Assembly (NCBI GenBank): GCA_003574895.1
Contig: PJFB01000001.1
Coordinates: 434,001-498,000, forward strand
DNA from: Geobacter sp.
GTDB taxonomy: Bacteria; Desulfobacterota; Desulfuromonadia; Geobacterales; Pseudopelobacteraceae
DNA: 64,000 nucleotides
Direction: 5' to 3'
Every line of letters starts with the position of its first letter. Position 1 is the stretch's first letter. Below, piece after piece: positions 45,260 through 54,078 of the stretch. The notes beneath the pieces are model-generated. The model worked only from the letters and a program-made list of their open reading frames with translations, did not search any database and was not told the origin of the DNA. A program made the position numbers and the translations under genes.

Positions 45260-45285
45260 GGCCCCCCCCGCAAAGCGGGGAGGCC
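45260..45285 (-). terminator. GC-rich hairpin after the major coat gene
   Basis: Minus strand GGCCTCCCCGC pairs with GCGGGG...GGCC across a TTT loop (45260-45285), 8 nt after the coat stop codon and 24 nt before the pIII-like start. There is no T tract. In M13 a terminator after gene VIII gives high coat and low pIII expression; this hairpin has the same place and probably the same use. Confidence 0.7.
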
Positions 45286-45292
45286 GCTGGTA

Positions 45293-45496
45293 CTACTTGG
45301 AAAACTTTTTAAACAGCTTGACGCCCAGAACAATGCCCAGAATAGCGCCAAGGACAGGCAAAGCGGCAGTGATAGCGGTAGACGCCTGACTCATAAGACC
45401 GGTTGCTATCGTCGAGTAATCAACGGTAATATCAGCAGCCATAGCGTTGGATGCCACGGCGCTCAGACCGGCTACAATCGCAAGAAGCTTTTTCAT
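45293..45496 (-). CDS. Major coat protein (pVIII-like)
   Basis: 67 aa from the ATG at 45496 (AAGGAG 8 nt upstream). Signal peptide MKKLLAIVAGLSAVASNAMA, cleaved before ADITV, leaving a 47-residue mature protein: short acidic N-terminus, one membrane helix (ALPVLGAILGIVLGVKLF) and a basic C-terminus (KKFSK) that would face the DNA. This is the classic layout of inovirus coat proteins (M13: 50 aa mature). Over 2000 copies would cover the virion. Confidence 0.93.
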   Translation of the reverse strand: MKKLLAIVAGLSAVASNAMAADITVDYSTIATGLMSQASTAITAALPVLGAILGIVLGVKLFKKFSK

Positions 45497-45531
45497 TTGC
45501 GTTTCTCCTTTCATTAAATTTGACTACTAAC

Positions 45532-45633
45532 TTAGTTAAACAGCCTTTGGAAAAACGACCATATGCGGTGCGAACCGAATACGGCCAGCCAGAGGGCCAG
45601 ACCAGCTGCGAAATATCCGATCAAAATGTCCAC
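45532..45633 (-). CDS. 33-aa membrane protein, pIX/pVII-like
   Basis: GTG start at 45633, immediately after the preceding stop codon, with GGAGG 6 nt upstream. One membrane helix (residues about 2-20, IGYFAAGLALWLAVFG) and a basic C-terminus (HRIWSFFQRLFN). Size equals M13 pVII (33 aa) and pIX (32 aa), and it precedes the coat gene as those do. Too short for ordinary gene finding. Confidence 0.75.
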   Translation of the reverse strand: MDILIGYFAAGLALWLAVFGSHRIWSFFQRLFN

Positions 45634-45747
45634 TCAATACCTCCAAGTAACGGCAACAATGAGCGCGGCAGTTATCCCACAAACCGCCATAGCAGCATTA
45701 TTGATGGTATTAATGAGCACATCAAATTGAGCAGGATCAATGGTCAT
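45634..45747 (-). CDS. 37-aa membrane protein, pVII/pIX-like
   Basis: ATG at 45747, one base after the stop of the previous gene, with AAGGCGG about 8 nt upstream. A short polar start (TIDPAQFDVLINTINN) and one helix (AAMAVCGITAALIVAVTW). The stop codon abuts the GTG of the next small gene. Together they are probably the two small coat proteins of the virion tip from which assembly starts. Confidence 0.72.
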   Translation of the reverse strand: MTIDPAQFDVLINTINNAAMAVCGITAALIVAVTWRY

Positions 45748-45748
45748 A

Positions 45749-46006
45749 TCAGACCGCCTTAAACCTGCTCATTTCGTCCCACACCACGCGCATCGACTGG
45801 AAAGAACCCTGCTCAACGGACAGGTCAAGAATAACGCTGGTATTGTCAGGAGGAAGAGGAGGATTGCCAATGACGGGAACCTTTACGCGGCCAAGATCGG
45901 CAACAAAAACGGACGCCTCGCGAATTGTGTAGTCTTTGCCTTTAGAGGACACACCGGTCTTTGTGACACACCCCAAATATTTTACAGCAGACGTACTTTG
46001 TAGCAT
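45749..46006 (-). CDS. Probable single-stranded DNA-binding protein (pV-like)
   Basis: 85 aa, ATG at 46006 with GAGGTG about 6 nt upstream. Size matches M13 pV (87 aa). Predicted mostly beta (VKYLGCVTKTGVSSKGKDYTIREASVFVADLGRVKVPVIG), as in an OB fold. Position between Rep and the coat genes is that of pV. The assignment rests on size, position and strand pattern; a similar small unknown phage protein is possible. Confidence 0.6.
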   Translation of the reverse strand: MLQSTSAVKYLGCVTKTGVSSKGKDYTIREASVFVADLGRVKVPVIGNPPLPPDNTSVILDLSVEQGSFQSMRVVWDEMSRFKAV

Positions 46007-46059
46007 ATAAACACCTCACAGAGTTATTTAACAACACAATCCGTAATACATATGTGTTT

Positions 46060-46488
46060 TCACATTGCAACACTTTTTTTGTTGTAGTAACCGCTTTTTT
46101 TAAAAGCACCTGATTTTATTAATATATTTCGTACCCTGTCATATGAACTTGCGGGATATTGCAGCTTAATCTCACGAGTTGTTTGTTTGAAAGCGGCATC
46201 AGTTTCCATGCCTGACAAGATGTGTTTTTGGTACACAGATTGAACATCAGCAGTGTATTTGTCATATTCGTTCCTTGCCTCTTCTATTTGGGCGACATTG
46301 TTATGATCAATGGTTTTCCGATCAATACGCACCTTCCAGGCAATACCGGCGAACAGTTCGGCAAAGCTTTCCATAAAATATTTCATTGGACGAATCATAT
46401 CGTTAGGCAACGTAAAAGTGATTTCACTCATCTCATGGCTAATCACCGTAACGGTGCAAGGAACATCTTTTATAGTTAGAACGGACAT
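46060..46488 (-). CDS. Prophage protein of unknown function
   Basis: 142 aa. The ATG at 46488 overlaps the end of rep by 13 nt and has AAGGGGG 7 nt upstream. No signal peptide. Mostly helical middle (IEEARNEYDKYTADVQSVYQKHI) and a basic C-terminus (FKKSGYYNKKSVAM). Not recognised. Coupled translation with Rep suggests a role in replication or its control. A short hairpin (ATGTG-TTTT-CACAT, 46052-46065) covers its stop codon. Confidence 0.65.
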   Translation of the reverse strand: MSVLTIKDVPCTVTVISHEMSEITFTLPNDMIRPMKYFMESFAELFAGIAWKVRIDRKTIDHNNVAQIEEARNEYDKYTADVQSVYQKHILSGMETDAAFKQTTREIKLQYPASSYDRVRNILIKSGAFKKSGYYNKKSVAM

Positions 46489-47588
46489 AATAAACCCCCT
46501 TCATATTGGTTGTTTTTGATTAGATTGGATAAATCTATGAGACGCCGATGCTTTGACGTCATACGATCTTTGCCAGTAGTCAAGCACTCACCAAGAAAGT
46601 CATAAAAGCCAGCAACCCCCAGGTATTGACGGAACATGGCAAGAGTAGGAGCATATTGGGATTTGACAAATTCCATTGTCATTTCAATAACTTTGACGGC
46701 TTTGGCGGTAGTGAGGCGGAGTTTTTCTGTAGACTGCAACCATGCGGCCCACCAGAATTTATGGGGACAACGAGACTTATTGATATCGTCCAGGTCGATC
46801 AGGACAAAATATTGATTGAGTACGCGAACGGCGATATCGCCGATGGAATAGCCGTCGAGGATATGAGAGGCAACGGCCTGCGCACGCTCCGCCATACACT
46901 GAAGCTCACAGCGCACCCAATGGATATCAGAAAGTTCCAATTGGGCGGCCTTATCGTAAAAGCGGATTTTGAGGCGGCTACCCTTGGCACCGACATAGAG
47001 GGTACGGCCCTGGCCTAGCTGATCAGGAGAGAGAGAGAGATTTTCGACAAGCTGAGAACGGCGAAAACGGGAGCGGACTTCATGCGAGCGAATGGCATCC
47101 TCAACCAAATCAAGATCAAGACCGTGGTCGATGTTATCTATAGCCAGATCAAGGCGGGTGATATGAGCGCCGATATTAGCCAAACGCTCTAAGAGTATGC
47201 GCCAGCAATCGTCATAACCGGACGCGGCTTCATACTGGCGACACCCCTGACCCGTCATACTGATATGACAGCCCATGTTTTCCGCACCATCGAAATAAAT
47301 AACGATATTACCGGAGCGAAGTGATTGCCTGTAACCCATGCCACCATATGGAGAGGCGGAGAACGCCAGACCACGCACGCCGAGGGAGCCCATAGCCTCA
47401 TATGGTTCAGAAACGTCAGTCAACGTCCAGGACAACCAATCAATCAAAACCCGGTTTTCCGTTGGGGCAAGGGGAACAACTGGCGTTGTATTTTCCGACC
47501 CCATGTTATTAGATGGGGTCTTTTTTTCAGACGGACGACCACTAGCCACGGACAACCCCCAGGCGAGCGGCCCACGCCGTACAGGCAT
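46476..47588 (-). CDS. Phage replication initiation protein (Rep_trans/RstA-like)
   Basis: 370 aa from the ATG at 47588; the ribosome site is weak (GGTGAT), and an alternative ATG at 47504 lies in a hairpin. Features of the Rep_trans group used by inoviruses and rolling-circle plasmids: LIDWLSWTLTD, GCHISMTGQGCRQYE, HITRLDLAIDNIDHG and LYVGAKGSRLKIRFYDKAAQ. It should nick the phage origin and start rolling-circle synthesis. The first 30-35 residues are unlike the family and may not be translated. No relaxase tyrosine was assigned. Confidence 0.85.
   Translation of the reverse strand: MPVRRGPLAWGLSVASGRPSEKKTPSNNMGSENTTPVVPLAPTENRVLIDWLSWTLTDVSEPYEAMGSLGVRGLAFSASPYGGMGYRQSLRSGNIVIYFDGAENMGCHISMTGQGCRQYEAASGYDDCWRILLERLANIGAHITRLDLAIDNIDHGLDLDLVEDAIRSHEVRSRFRRSQLVENLSLSPDQLGQGRTLYVGAKGSRLKIRFYDKAAQLELSDIHWVRCELQCMAERAQAVASHILDGYSIGDIAVRVLNQYFVLIDLDDINKSRCPHKFWWAAWLQSTEKLRLTTAKAVKVIEMTMEFVKSQYAPTLAMFRQYLGVAGFYDFLGECLTTGKDRMTSKHRRLIDLSNLIKNNQYEGGLLCPF
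47497..47527 (+). terminator. Perfect intrinsic terminator on the plus strand inside the start of rep
   Basis: GACCCCAT (47497-47504) and ATGGGGTC (47513-47520) form an 8-bp stem with an 8-nt loop, followed directly by TTTTTTT (47521-47527). It reads against rep. No plus-strand gene lies to its left in the prophage, so it would stop antisense transcripts, or in the reverse direction fold in the rep leader and mask the ATG at 47504. Confidence 0.75.
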
Positions 47589-47663
47589 CACAATCAATCA
47601 CCGGCCCAGAACATTCGGTTATATCTATATATGAAACATACCCGCATACAAGACAGGACACAA

Positions 47664-47996
47664 TCACAGAGCACCCCCGAACAGCGGCAACTGAACATAA
47701 TCCGTACCGCCGACGTAGATGCCTGGAATCTGCCGATATACATCCAGGTCATAAACCAAGGGCCAATAGGGCACGGGGCGCAGATCACGACGGGAGAGAA
47801 ATATAGTAAAACGAGGTATATCCGTGGCACGGAGAGGGTATAAAAACAGTTCAACCTCCAGACCACAACTACAGGTTATCATTGGATTATTACGGGACGA
47901 ACGGAGACAACCGACAGGCAGCACAACGGGGAAACGAGCATCACAGGAGGGACAGCGATCAGGATTAGCAACGACAGTGGGACCACGGAAAAACAT
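47664..47996 (-). CDS. Prophage zinc-ribbon-like protein
   Basis: 110 aa, ATG at 47996 with GGAGGTG about 5 nt upstream. CPSC (residues 15-18) and CSC (about 42-44) make a likely zinc ribbon at the N-terminus; the C-terminal part is hydrophobic and aromatic (RFTIFLSRRDLRPVPYWPLVYDLDVY). First gene of the prophage transcript, 42 bp from the right dif site. Perhaps a regulator or host-takeover protein; not recognised. Confidence 0.6.
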   Translation of the reverse strand: MFFRGPTVVANPDRCPSCDARFPVVLPVGCLRSSRNNPMITCSCGLEVELFLYPLRATDIPRFTIFLSRRDLRPVPYWPLVYDLDVYRQIPGIYVGGTDYVQLPLFGGAL

Positions 47997-48037
47997 GGGG
48001 CACCTCCAAAAGTGGGATGCCTTTTTTTACCTCAAAA

Positions 48038-48065
48038 ATGTCCCATAAGCTATATTATGTAAAGT
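48038..48065 (+). other. Chromosomal dif site (right prophage end)
   Basis: XerC-side arm ATGTCCCATAA, centre GCTATA and XerD-side arm TTATGTAAAGT. Aligned without gaps to the 28-bp E. coli dif, I count 19 identical bases, with TTATGT and CATAA conserved at the inner ends of the arms. By analogy XerC and XerD resolve chromosome dimers here and FtsK directs DNA to it. The intact XerD arm marks this as the functional copy after phage integration. Confidence 0.85.
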
Positions 48066-48206
48066 AAATGAAGCAGGATTGTGCAGGGTAGTTGATTGCT
48101 TTCATCATGCCAGAACATGACAATAAGGCAGCAATACTCGACCTATGCTGCGGATGACCTAAATTGTTTATCGTGTTTAGAATCTACAAGGAGAGTTGTG
48201 CACAAA
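48066..48206. other. Short intergenic region between dif and the paaK terminator
   Basis: About 140 bases, no gene supported. The start of the longest frame here has no ribosome site and overlaps paaK. Confidence 0.5.
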
Positions 48207-48250
48207 AACAAACCGCCCGTCAGCATCTTGGCTGATCGGGCGGTTTGTTT
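48207..48250 (-). terminator. Long bidirectional terminator after paaK
   Basis: AACAAACCGCCCG pairs with CGGGCGGTTTGTT, extended inside by T-CAGC and GCTG-A around a 6-nt loop with one bulge. T-rich flanks on both sides. It shields paaK from the terminus/prophage side. Confidence 0.85.
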
Positions 48251-48270
48251 TACGATCCGGAAATCTGCTA

Positions 48271-49578
48271 CTACAAAACCCTTTTATCGACCACTCTGTC
48301 GGCCTTACCCTCGTGCCTGGGAATACTGTTGGGTTCAACCAGCTTTACGGTCACACCGACTCCCAGTACCGAATCTATCTTGTGTTCTACCATCTCCAGA
48401 AAGGCACGCTGTTTCTTCATCTCGTCGAAGAATATGTTCTCTGTCACCTCGATGCAAATCTCCAGGACATCCAGGGATCCCTTACGGTCTACCACCAATT
48501 GGTAGTGAGGCTTGCATCCTTCAATGGCAACCAATACCTCTTCGATTTGTGACGGGAATACATTAACCCCTTTTATGATCAGCATGTCATCGGAACGGCC
48601 CATGGTTTTTTTCATTCTGGCCAAGGTTCGGCCGCATTCACAGGCTGCCTGGTCTAGGCTGGTAATGTCCCTGGTCCGGTAACGGATCATAGGAAAGGCC
48701 TCTTTAGACAGAGTAGTGAGGACCAGTTCACCCACACTCCCCGGCGGCAGGGTTTCACAGGTTTCTGGATCTATTATCTCGGCCAGAAAGGCGTCCTCGG
48801 AGATGTGCATGCCACACTTGTGCTGGCATTCCCCGGCAACACCGGGACCAATAATCTCTGACAGGCCATAATTGTCGGTAGCACTGATTAGAAGGCGCGC
48901 TTCTATGTCTTTGCGCATGGACTCGGACCATGGTTCGCCACCAAATAGCCCCACCTTGAGTGACAAGGTTCTGGGGTCAATTCCCAGTCTTTCAATCCGA
49001 TCGGCAATGGTTGTGGCATAGCTGGGGGTACAGACCAGGGCGGTGGTCTTGTAGTCCTGCATGATCATGATCTGTTTTTCCGTATTGCCGCCACTCATGG
49101 GAATGACGGCAGCACCGATTGTTTCCGAACCATAGTGAAGGCCAAAGGCGCCGGTGAACATGCCATACCCAAACGCGATCTGGACGACATCGTCATGGGT
49201 TACACCGGCAGCGGTCATGAAGCGGGCAACCATGTGCGACCAGGTTTTTAGATCGTTTTTAGTATAACCCACCACGGTCGGTTTCCCGGTCGTACCTGAC
49301 GAAGAGTGGATCCGGACCACTTCACGCAACGGAACCGCGAACATGCCGTAGGGATAGTTGACGCGCAAATCTTCCTTGGTGGTAAACGGCAGCTTGGACA
49401 AGTCGGACAGTGAAGCCACATCTTCGGGTACTATGCCGAGCTCGTTGAACTTATTGCGATAACAGGTAACGTTCTTATAGGCACGGTTAAGGGTGGCCTG
49501 CAGTCGCTCAAGCTGCAACTGTTCCAATTCCTCTCGCGACATGCATTCATGTTGAGGATCCCATATGTTGGTAGACAT
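48271..49578 (-). CDS. paaK: Phenylacetate-CoA ligase
   Basis: 435 aa from ATG at 49578 (GAGG 7 nt upstream). Adenylate-forming enzyme: [19 protein letters not shown] (phosphate loop), [33 protein letters not shown] and [22 protein letters not shown], with the PaaK C-terminal domain. Converts phenylacetate, CoA and ATP to phenylacetyl-CoA. In anaerobes it often serves oxidation of aromatic amino acids; here it stands alone, without paa or iorAB genes in view. Other arylacetate substrates are possible. Confidence 0.92.
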   Translation of the reverse strand: MSTNIWDPQHECMSREELEQLQLERLQATLNRAYKNVTCYRNKFNELGIVPEDVASLSDLSKLPFTTKEDLRVNYPYGMFAVPLREVVRIHSSSGTTGKPTVVGYTKNDLKTWSHMVARFMTAAGVTHDDVVQIAFGYGMFTGAFGLHYGSETIGAAVIPMSGGNTEKQIMIMQDYKTTALVCTPSYATTIADRIERLGIDPRTLSLKVGLFGGEPWSESMRKDIEARLLISATDNYGLSEIIGPGVAGECQHKCGMHISEDAFLAEIIDPETCETLPPGSVGELVLTTLSKEAFPMIRYRTRDITSLDQAACECGRTLARMKKTMGRSDDMLIIKGVNVFPSQIEEVLVAIEGCKPHYQLVVDRKGSLDVLEICIEVTENIFFDEMKKQRAFLEMVEHKIDSVLGVGVTVKLVEPNSIPRHEGKADRVVDKRVL

Positions 49579-49673
49579 CAAAAAACCTCACGGCTGCTGT
49601 TAATTAACTGATTTGTTTGCCTTTATCGTCTCAATGATTGCCGTATTAATTTCATCTTTGATATAAAATCGGG

Positions 49674-51401
49674 TTATTCATAGTTAAGGGATGAACCAAC
49701 AAGCTGCTGAATATGGGCAATTGCATCTTCAATCGGCAGAAACAGTACTTCGCCCGTTTTGCGGATCTTGACCTCAACCTTGCCTTCGGCCAGCCCCTTG
49801 CTACCGATCACCATCTGCAGCGGAATACCAATCAGGTCATTGTCTTTGAACTTGACACCCGGCCGCTCGTCCCGGTCATCGAAAAGGACCTCTATCCCGC
49901 ATTTTTCGAGTTTAAAGTAGATTTCTTCCGCCTCGGCCATGACTCCCTTGTCCTTTGTGTTCAGGGCAACAACCGAGCAATGGAACGGCGCTATGGGAAT
50001 AGGAAAGATGATGCCGTTTTTGTCGTGATTTTGTTCTATGGCGGCAGCAACGGTACGACCTATGCCGATGCCGTAGCATCCCATGAAAAGAATCTGCTCC
50101 TTGCCGTCGGCATCCAGATAGGTTGCATTGAGGGCCTTGGAGTACTTGGTGCCTAACTTGAAGACATGCCCCACCTCTATGCCGCGCCACATCTCCAGCT
50201 TGCCCTGCTCACAGCGGGGGCAGGCATCACCGCTGACCACATTGCGAAGATCGATGAAACGGTCCACCTGGAAGTCGCGCTCCAGGTTGGCATTGGTAAA
50301 GTGGACATCCTTCTCATTGGCTCCGACCACCGTGTTTGCCAGCCCCTGGATACCCAAGTCAGCGATGATGGGGATTTTGACCTTCAGGCCGATGGGGCCG
50401 AGGAAACCGATGGGAGAGCCGGTGACAGCCATGATCTGCTCCTCACTGGCCATCTGAATTTCTTCCCAGCACAGGCTGTTCTTGAGCTTGATCTCGTTCA
50501 ACTCATGGTCTCCCCGCAGAAGCGCCATAACCAGATCGCCCGTGCCGGAGGTATAAATCAATGTCTTAATGGTTCTGTCCGAAGGCAGTCCCAGAAAATC
50601 GGCAACATCGGCGATGGTTTTTTTGTCAGGTGTAGCAACCTTTTCCAGCGGCAGTTGTGCAACCTTATCATCAAGCTGGTCGGGTCGCGCTTCGGCCTTT
50701 TCAACGTTGGCGGCATAGTGGCAAGAATCACAGGAGACTATGGCGTCTTCCCCGGACTCGGCCAGGACCATAAATTCATGTGAAGATGACCCGCCTATAC
50801 TGCCAGTATCGGCCTCAACCGCCCTGAATTTGAGTCCGCAACGCTCGAAGATGCGCATGTATGCCTGGTACATCTTGTCGTATGATTCGTCCGCAGCAGA
50901 GCCATCAACATCGAATGAGTAGGCGTCCTTCATGATGAATTCGCGCCCTCGCATCAGGCCGAAGCGTGGCCGGATTTCGTCGCGGAATTTGGTCTGGATC
51001 TGATAAAAATTAACCGGCATCTGACGATAGCTTTTGATTTCCCGCCGCACCAGATCGGTGATGACCTCTTCATGGGTCGGCCCCATGCAAAATTCACTCT
51101 CCTTGCGATCCTTGAAGCGGAGCAATTCTTTGCCGTAGAATGTCCAGCGACCGGATTCCTGCCATAATTCGGCTGGTTGCACACTGGGCATCAGCATCTC
51201 GATGGCCCCTGCCCTGTTCATCTCTTCGCGGACGATGTTCTCGAATTTGCGGATGGAACGAAGTCCTAAAGGCAGGTAATTATAGATGCCGGCGGCAAGT
51301 TTGCGAATCATGCCGGCCCTGAGCATCAACTGGTGGGATACGACTTCGGCATCGGAAGGGGTTTCTTTAAGCGTGGGGATGAAATAACGGGAATAAAGCA
51401 T
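49674..51401 (-). CDS. proS: Prolyl-tRNA synthetase (bacterial type)
   Basis: 575 aa from ATG at 51401 (GAGGTG 5 nt upstream). Class II motifs: [26 protein letters not shown] (motif 2 region), [21 protein letters not shown], and the motif 3 region [17 protein letters not shown]. The YbaK-like editing insertion (about 240-380, [27 protein letters not shown]) marks the bacterial form that hydrolyses Ala-tRNA-Pro. Probably in one unit with ispG upstream (106 nt apart). Confidence 0.96.
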   Translation of the reverse strand: MLYSRYFIPTLKETPSDAEVVSHQLMLRAGMIRKLAAGIYNYLPLGLRSIRKFENIVREEMNRAGAIEMLMPSVQPAELWQESGRWTFYGKELLRFKDRKESEFCMGPTHEEVITDLVRREIKSYRQMPVNFYQIQTKFRDEIRPRFGLMRGREFIMKDAYSFDVDGSAADESYDKMYQAYMRIFERCGLKFRAVEADTGSIGGSSSHEFMVLAESGEDAIVSCDSCHYAANVEKAEARPDQLDDKVAQLPLEKVATPDKKTIADVADFLGLPSDRTIKTLIYTSGTGDLVMALLRGDHELNEIKLKNSLCWEEIQMASEEQIMAVTGSPIGFLGPIGLKVKIPIIADLGIQGLANTVVGANEKDVHFTNANLERDFQVDRFIDLRNVVSGDACPRCEQGKLEMWRGIEVGHVFKLGTKYSKALNATYLDADGKEQILFMGCYGIGIGRTVAAAIEQNHDKNGIIFPIPIAPFHCSVVALNTKDKGVMAEAEEIYFKLEKCGIEVLFDDRDERPGVKFKDNDLIGIPLQMVIGSKGLAEGKVEVKIRKTGEVLFLPIEDAIAHIQQLVGSSLNYE

Positions 51402-51507
51402 TCTCACCTCAGGATATGTGATCAAATTAAATCAAAACAGATTTCAGGCGTTGCCTTTAGTCAAGTGGCCGCGCAATTAAAGTCATCGAGGATGTTGCGA
51501 AATTTAT

Positions 51508-52554
51508 TCAAAGCTTGTTGATCTCGTCCAGAAGTGCCTCGGCAAGCCTGTCTTCCGGAACCTTGCGGATGATCTCGCCATGGCGGAAGAGTAGCCCCTC
51601 CCCTTTTCCTCCGGCAATGCCCACATCGGCTTCGCGGGCCTCGCCAGGGCCGTTGACTGCACAGCCCATGACCGCAACCGTGATTCTTTTGTCTACACCC
51701 TGCAGTCGGCGCTCTACCTCTTCGGCAACCTTGATCAGATTAATCTGACAGCGGCCGCAGGTTGGGCACGAAACGAAATTAACCCCACGCTGGCGCAGTC
51801 CCAGGCTTTTCAGGATCTCAAACCCTACCCTAACCTCATCCAACGGATCGCCGGTGAGCGAGACGCGCAGGGTGTCACCGATGCCGTCAGCCAGGAGAAT
51901 GCCAAGGCCCACAGAGGATTTGACCGTGCCGGAGAACATGGTGCCTGCTTCGGTGATGCCGATGTGCAGGGGGTAATCAACGCGTTCGGAGAGTAACCGG
52001 TAGGCGGATACGGTCTTCATGACATCCGAGGCCTTGAGAGAGACCTTGATTTCCCGATAGCCAAGATCCTCCAGAATGCGGATATGTCCCAGCGCCGATT
52101 CAACCATGGCTTCGGCGGTCGGGTGACCGTGGCGCTCAAGCAACTCCTTTTCCAGGGATCCTGCATTGACACCGATCCTAATCGGTACCTTGCGTTCGGC
52201 AGCAGCTTTAACAACCTCGGCAACTTTCCATTTTTCACCAATGTTGCCAGGGTTTATTCGCAACCCATCTATGCCCCCTTCCATGGTGACGAGGGCCAGT
52301 TTGTAATCAAAATGGATATCGGCAATTACCGGTATGGGGCTTTGAGCCTTGATTTTACCCAAAGCCAAGGCGGCATCCATATCAGGGACGGCACAGCGGA
52401 TGATCTCACAGCCGCCATTGGCCAGGGCAGTGATCTGGGACATGGTGGCCGCAACATCCCTGGTGTCGGTGGAGCACATGGACTGCACCGAACAGGGGGC
52501 ATCGCCACCAACGGCAATTGGGCCAATATGTATCTGTCTAGTTTGCTTTTTCAT
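51508..52554 (-). CDS. ispG: 4-hydroxy-3-methylbut-2-enyl diphosphate synthase IspG
   Basis: 348 aa from ATG at 52554; the ribosome site is weak, and the upstream in-frame residues to 52626 are not family-like. Begins KKQTRQIHIGPIAVGG. The 4Fe-4S ligands are in SCPTCGRCQ and AVMGCAVNGPGEA. It carries out the penultimate step of the MEP isoprenoid pathway. A palindrome (CACAAATAC ... GTATTTGTG, 52624-52650) lies in its upstream region. Confidence 0.95.
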   Translation of the reverse strand: MKKQTRQIHIGPIAVGGDAPCSVQSMCSTDTRDVAATMSQITALANGGCEIIRCAVPDMDAALALGKIKAQSPIPVIADIHFDYKLALVTMEGGIDGLRINPGNIGEKWKVAEVVKAAAERKVPIRIGVNAGSLEKELLERHGHPTAEAMVESALGHIRILEDLGYREIKVSLKASDVMKTVSAYRLLSERVDYPLHIGITEAGTMFSGTVKSSVGLGILLADGIGDTLRVSLTGDPLDEVRVGFEILKSLGLRQRGVNFVSCPTCGRCQINLIKVAEEVERRLQGVDKRITVAVMGCAVNGPGEAREADVGIAGGKGEGLLFRHGEIIRKVPEDRLAEALLDEINKL

Positions 52555-52623
52555 AAATTTGCATAGTAGCCAAAGAGGTGGAATAAAGTCAAGAAAGACA
52601 AGAGAACCGACTGATTTGTCCCG

Positions 52624-52650
52624 CACAAATACGTCCGGTCTGTATTTGTG
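52624..52650. repeat. Perfect 9-bp inverted repeat upstream of ispG
   Basis: CACAAATAC (52624-52632) and GTATTTGTG (52642-52650) with a 9-nt loop, 70 bp before the ispG ATG and just after the glyA terminator. Could be an operator, or an extra hairpin of the glyA 3' end. Confidence 0.55.
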
Positions 52651-52671
52651 TTTGCAACTGTTGCATCAGTA

Positions 52672-52707
52672 AAAAGACCCGCCGTGCATCATGTCGGCGG
52701 GTCTTTT
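52672..52707 (-). terminator. Terminator of glyA
   Basis: AAAAGACCCGCCG (52672-52684) and CGGCGGGTCTTTT (52695-52707) are perfect 13-bp arms with a 10-nt loop, bidirectional in form. It ends the fatty-acid/glyA transcript 31 nt after the glyA stop. Confidence 0.88.
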
Positions 52708-52737
52708 GATCATCGGAAAAAATCAGCTCGGCAAACT

Positions 52738-53985
52738 TCAGGAGAGATGACCAGCATACAGCGGGAAACGCTTCATCAGAGCATTGACCTTTACTTTGAC
52801 TGCAGCCAGCTTCTCGTCATTACCTATGTTGGCCACGACCTCGGCGATGAAATCGGCAACCTGATCCATCTCGGCTTCTTTCAGGCCATGGGTTGTTGCG
52901 GCCGGCGTTCCTATGCGAATTCCGGAGGTAACGAACGGCGAGCGGGTTTCAAAGGGGACGGTATTCTTGTTGACCGTGATGCCGGCCTTGTCAAGGGCCT
53001 CCTCAGCCGCTTTACCTGTTATATCGGTTCCTGAGAAATCGATCAGCATCAGGTGATTGTCGGTGCCGCCGCTGGTCAGTTTGAAGCCGCGTTTCATCAG
53101 GGATTCGGAAAGGGTCTTGGCGTTTTTGACGATCTGTTGCTGATATGTTTTGAACTCCGGCTGCAACGCCTCCTTGAAGGCCACTGCCTTGGCTGCTATG
53201 GCGTGCATCAAGGGTCCCCCTTGAATACCTGGGAATATCTGGGAGTTGAGCGCCTTGGCAAACTCTTCCCGGCAGATAATCATGCCGCCGCGTGGACCGC
53301 GCAGGGTTTTGTGGGTAGTAGTGGTAACGAACTCAGCATGGGGAACCGGGCTGGGATGCACTCCGGCAGCCACCAGGCCGGCAATGTGGGCCATATCCAC
53401 CATGACCACCGCGCCCACCTTGTCGGCAATGGCCCGGAAAGCCGCGAAGTCGATGACGCGCGGATAGGCGCTGGCACCGACCACGATCATTTTTGGTTTG
53501 TTTTCCAGCGCGAGCCGCTCAACCTCGTTATAATCGATAGTTTGATTCTCCGGTGAGACACCGTAAGGGACAATGTTGAAGAAACGGCCGGAAAAGTTGA
53601 CCGGACTGCCGTGGGTCAGATGGCCACCGTGGGAGAGATTCATCCCCAGGATAGTATCGCCCGGTTTGCAGGCGGCAAAATAAACCGCCATATTGGCCTG
53701 GGAGCCGGAATGGGGCTGCACATTGACATGTTCTGCGCCGAACAGTTGTTTGGCTCGCTCAATGGCCAGTATTTCCACCTGGTCAACATGGTGGCAGCCG
53801 CCATAGTAACGCTTGCCGGGATATCCCTCGGCATATTTGTTGGTCAGCACGCTGCCCTGTGCCTCCAGAACTGCCTCGGAAACAAAGTTCTCGGACGCGA
53901 TCAACTCGAGGTTGTACTCCTGCCGCTCGGTTTCGTGACGGATGGCATCGGCAATCTCGGGGTCGAACTGTGAAAGTATGGACAT
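52738..53985 (-). CDS. glyA: Serine hydroxymethyltransferase
   Basis: 415 aa, ATG at 53985 with AAAGGAG about 10 nt upstream. PLP enzyme: the Schiff-base lysine is in [14 protein letters not shown], with [19 protein letters not shown] and [20 protein letters not shown] at the N-terminus. Makes glycine and methylene-THF from serine. It follows rpiB by 93 nt. Confidence 0.96.
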   Translation of the reverse strand: MSILSQFDPEIADAIRHETERQEYNLELIASENFVSEAVLEAQGSVLTNKYAEGYPGKRYYGGCHHVDQVEILAIERAKQLFGAEHVNVQPHSGSQANMAVYFAACKPGDTILGMNLSHGGHLTHGSPVNFSGRFFNIVPYGVSPENQTIDYNEVERLALENKPKMIVVGASAYPRVIDFAAFRAIADKVGAVVMVDMAHIAGLVAAGVHPSPVPHAEFVTTTTHKTLRGPRGGMIICREEFAKALNSQIFPGIQGGPLMHAIAAKAVAFKEALQPEFKTYQQQIVKNAKTLSESLMKRGFKLTSGGTDNHLMLIDFSGTDITGKAAEEALDKAGITVNKNTVPFETRSPFVTSGIRIGTPAATTHGLKEAEMDQVADFIAEVVANIGNDEKLAAVKVKVNALMKRFPLYAGHLS

Positions 53986-54078
53986 TGTTCATTGCTCCTT
54001 TATCTCGTATACATGCGCTATAAAATACGAAACGGGACTTTATTCAAGTCCCGCTCAAAGACAAACCAGCTAACCTAC

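Larger units (their letters stand above)
42255..48065 (-). mobile_element. Filamentous prophage (inovirus) integrated at a dif site
   Basis: A 5.8-kb element with a full inovirus gene set on the minus strand, in the order replication (47996 to 45749), structure (45747 to 43457) and assembly (43460 to 42645). It is bounded by a 22-bp direct repeat (42252-42273 and 48035-48056) that includes the XerC-side arm and centre of dif. There is no integrase gene, as expected for phages that use host XerC/XerD (for example CTXphi). All reading frames look intact. No CTX-type RstR repressor or secretin (pIV) gene was found, so export would need a host secretin. Confidence 0.9.

Noticed and set aside
45293..45514. 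Longer major coat precursor starting at 45514
   Set aside because: The six extra residues contain the ribosome site of the ATG at 45496; the signal peptide starts properly at MKKLL.
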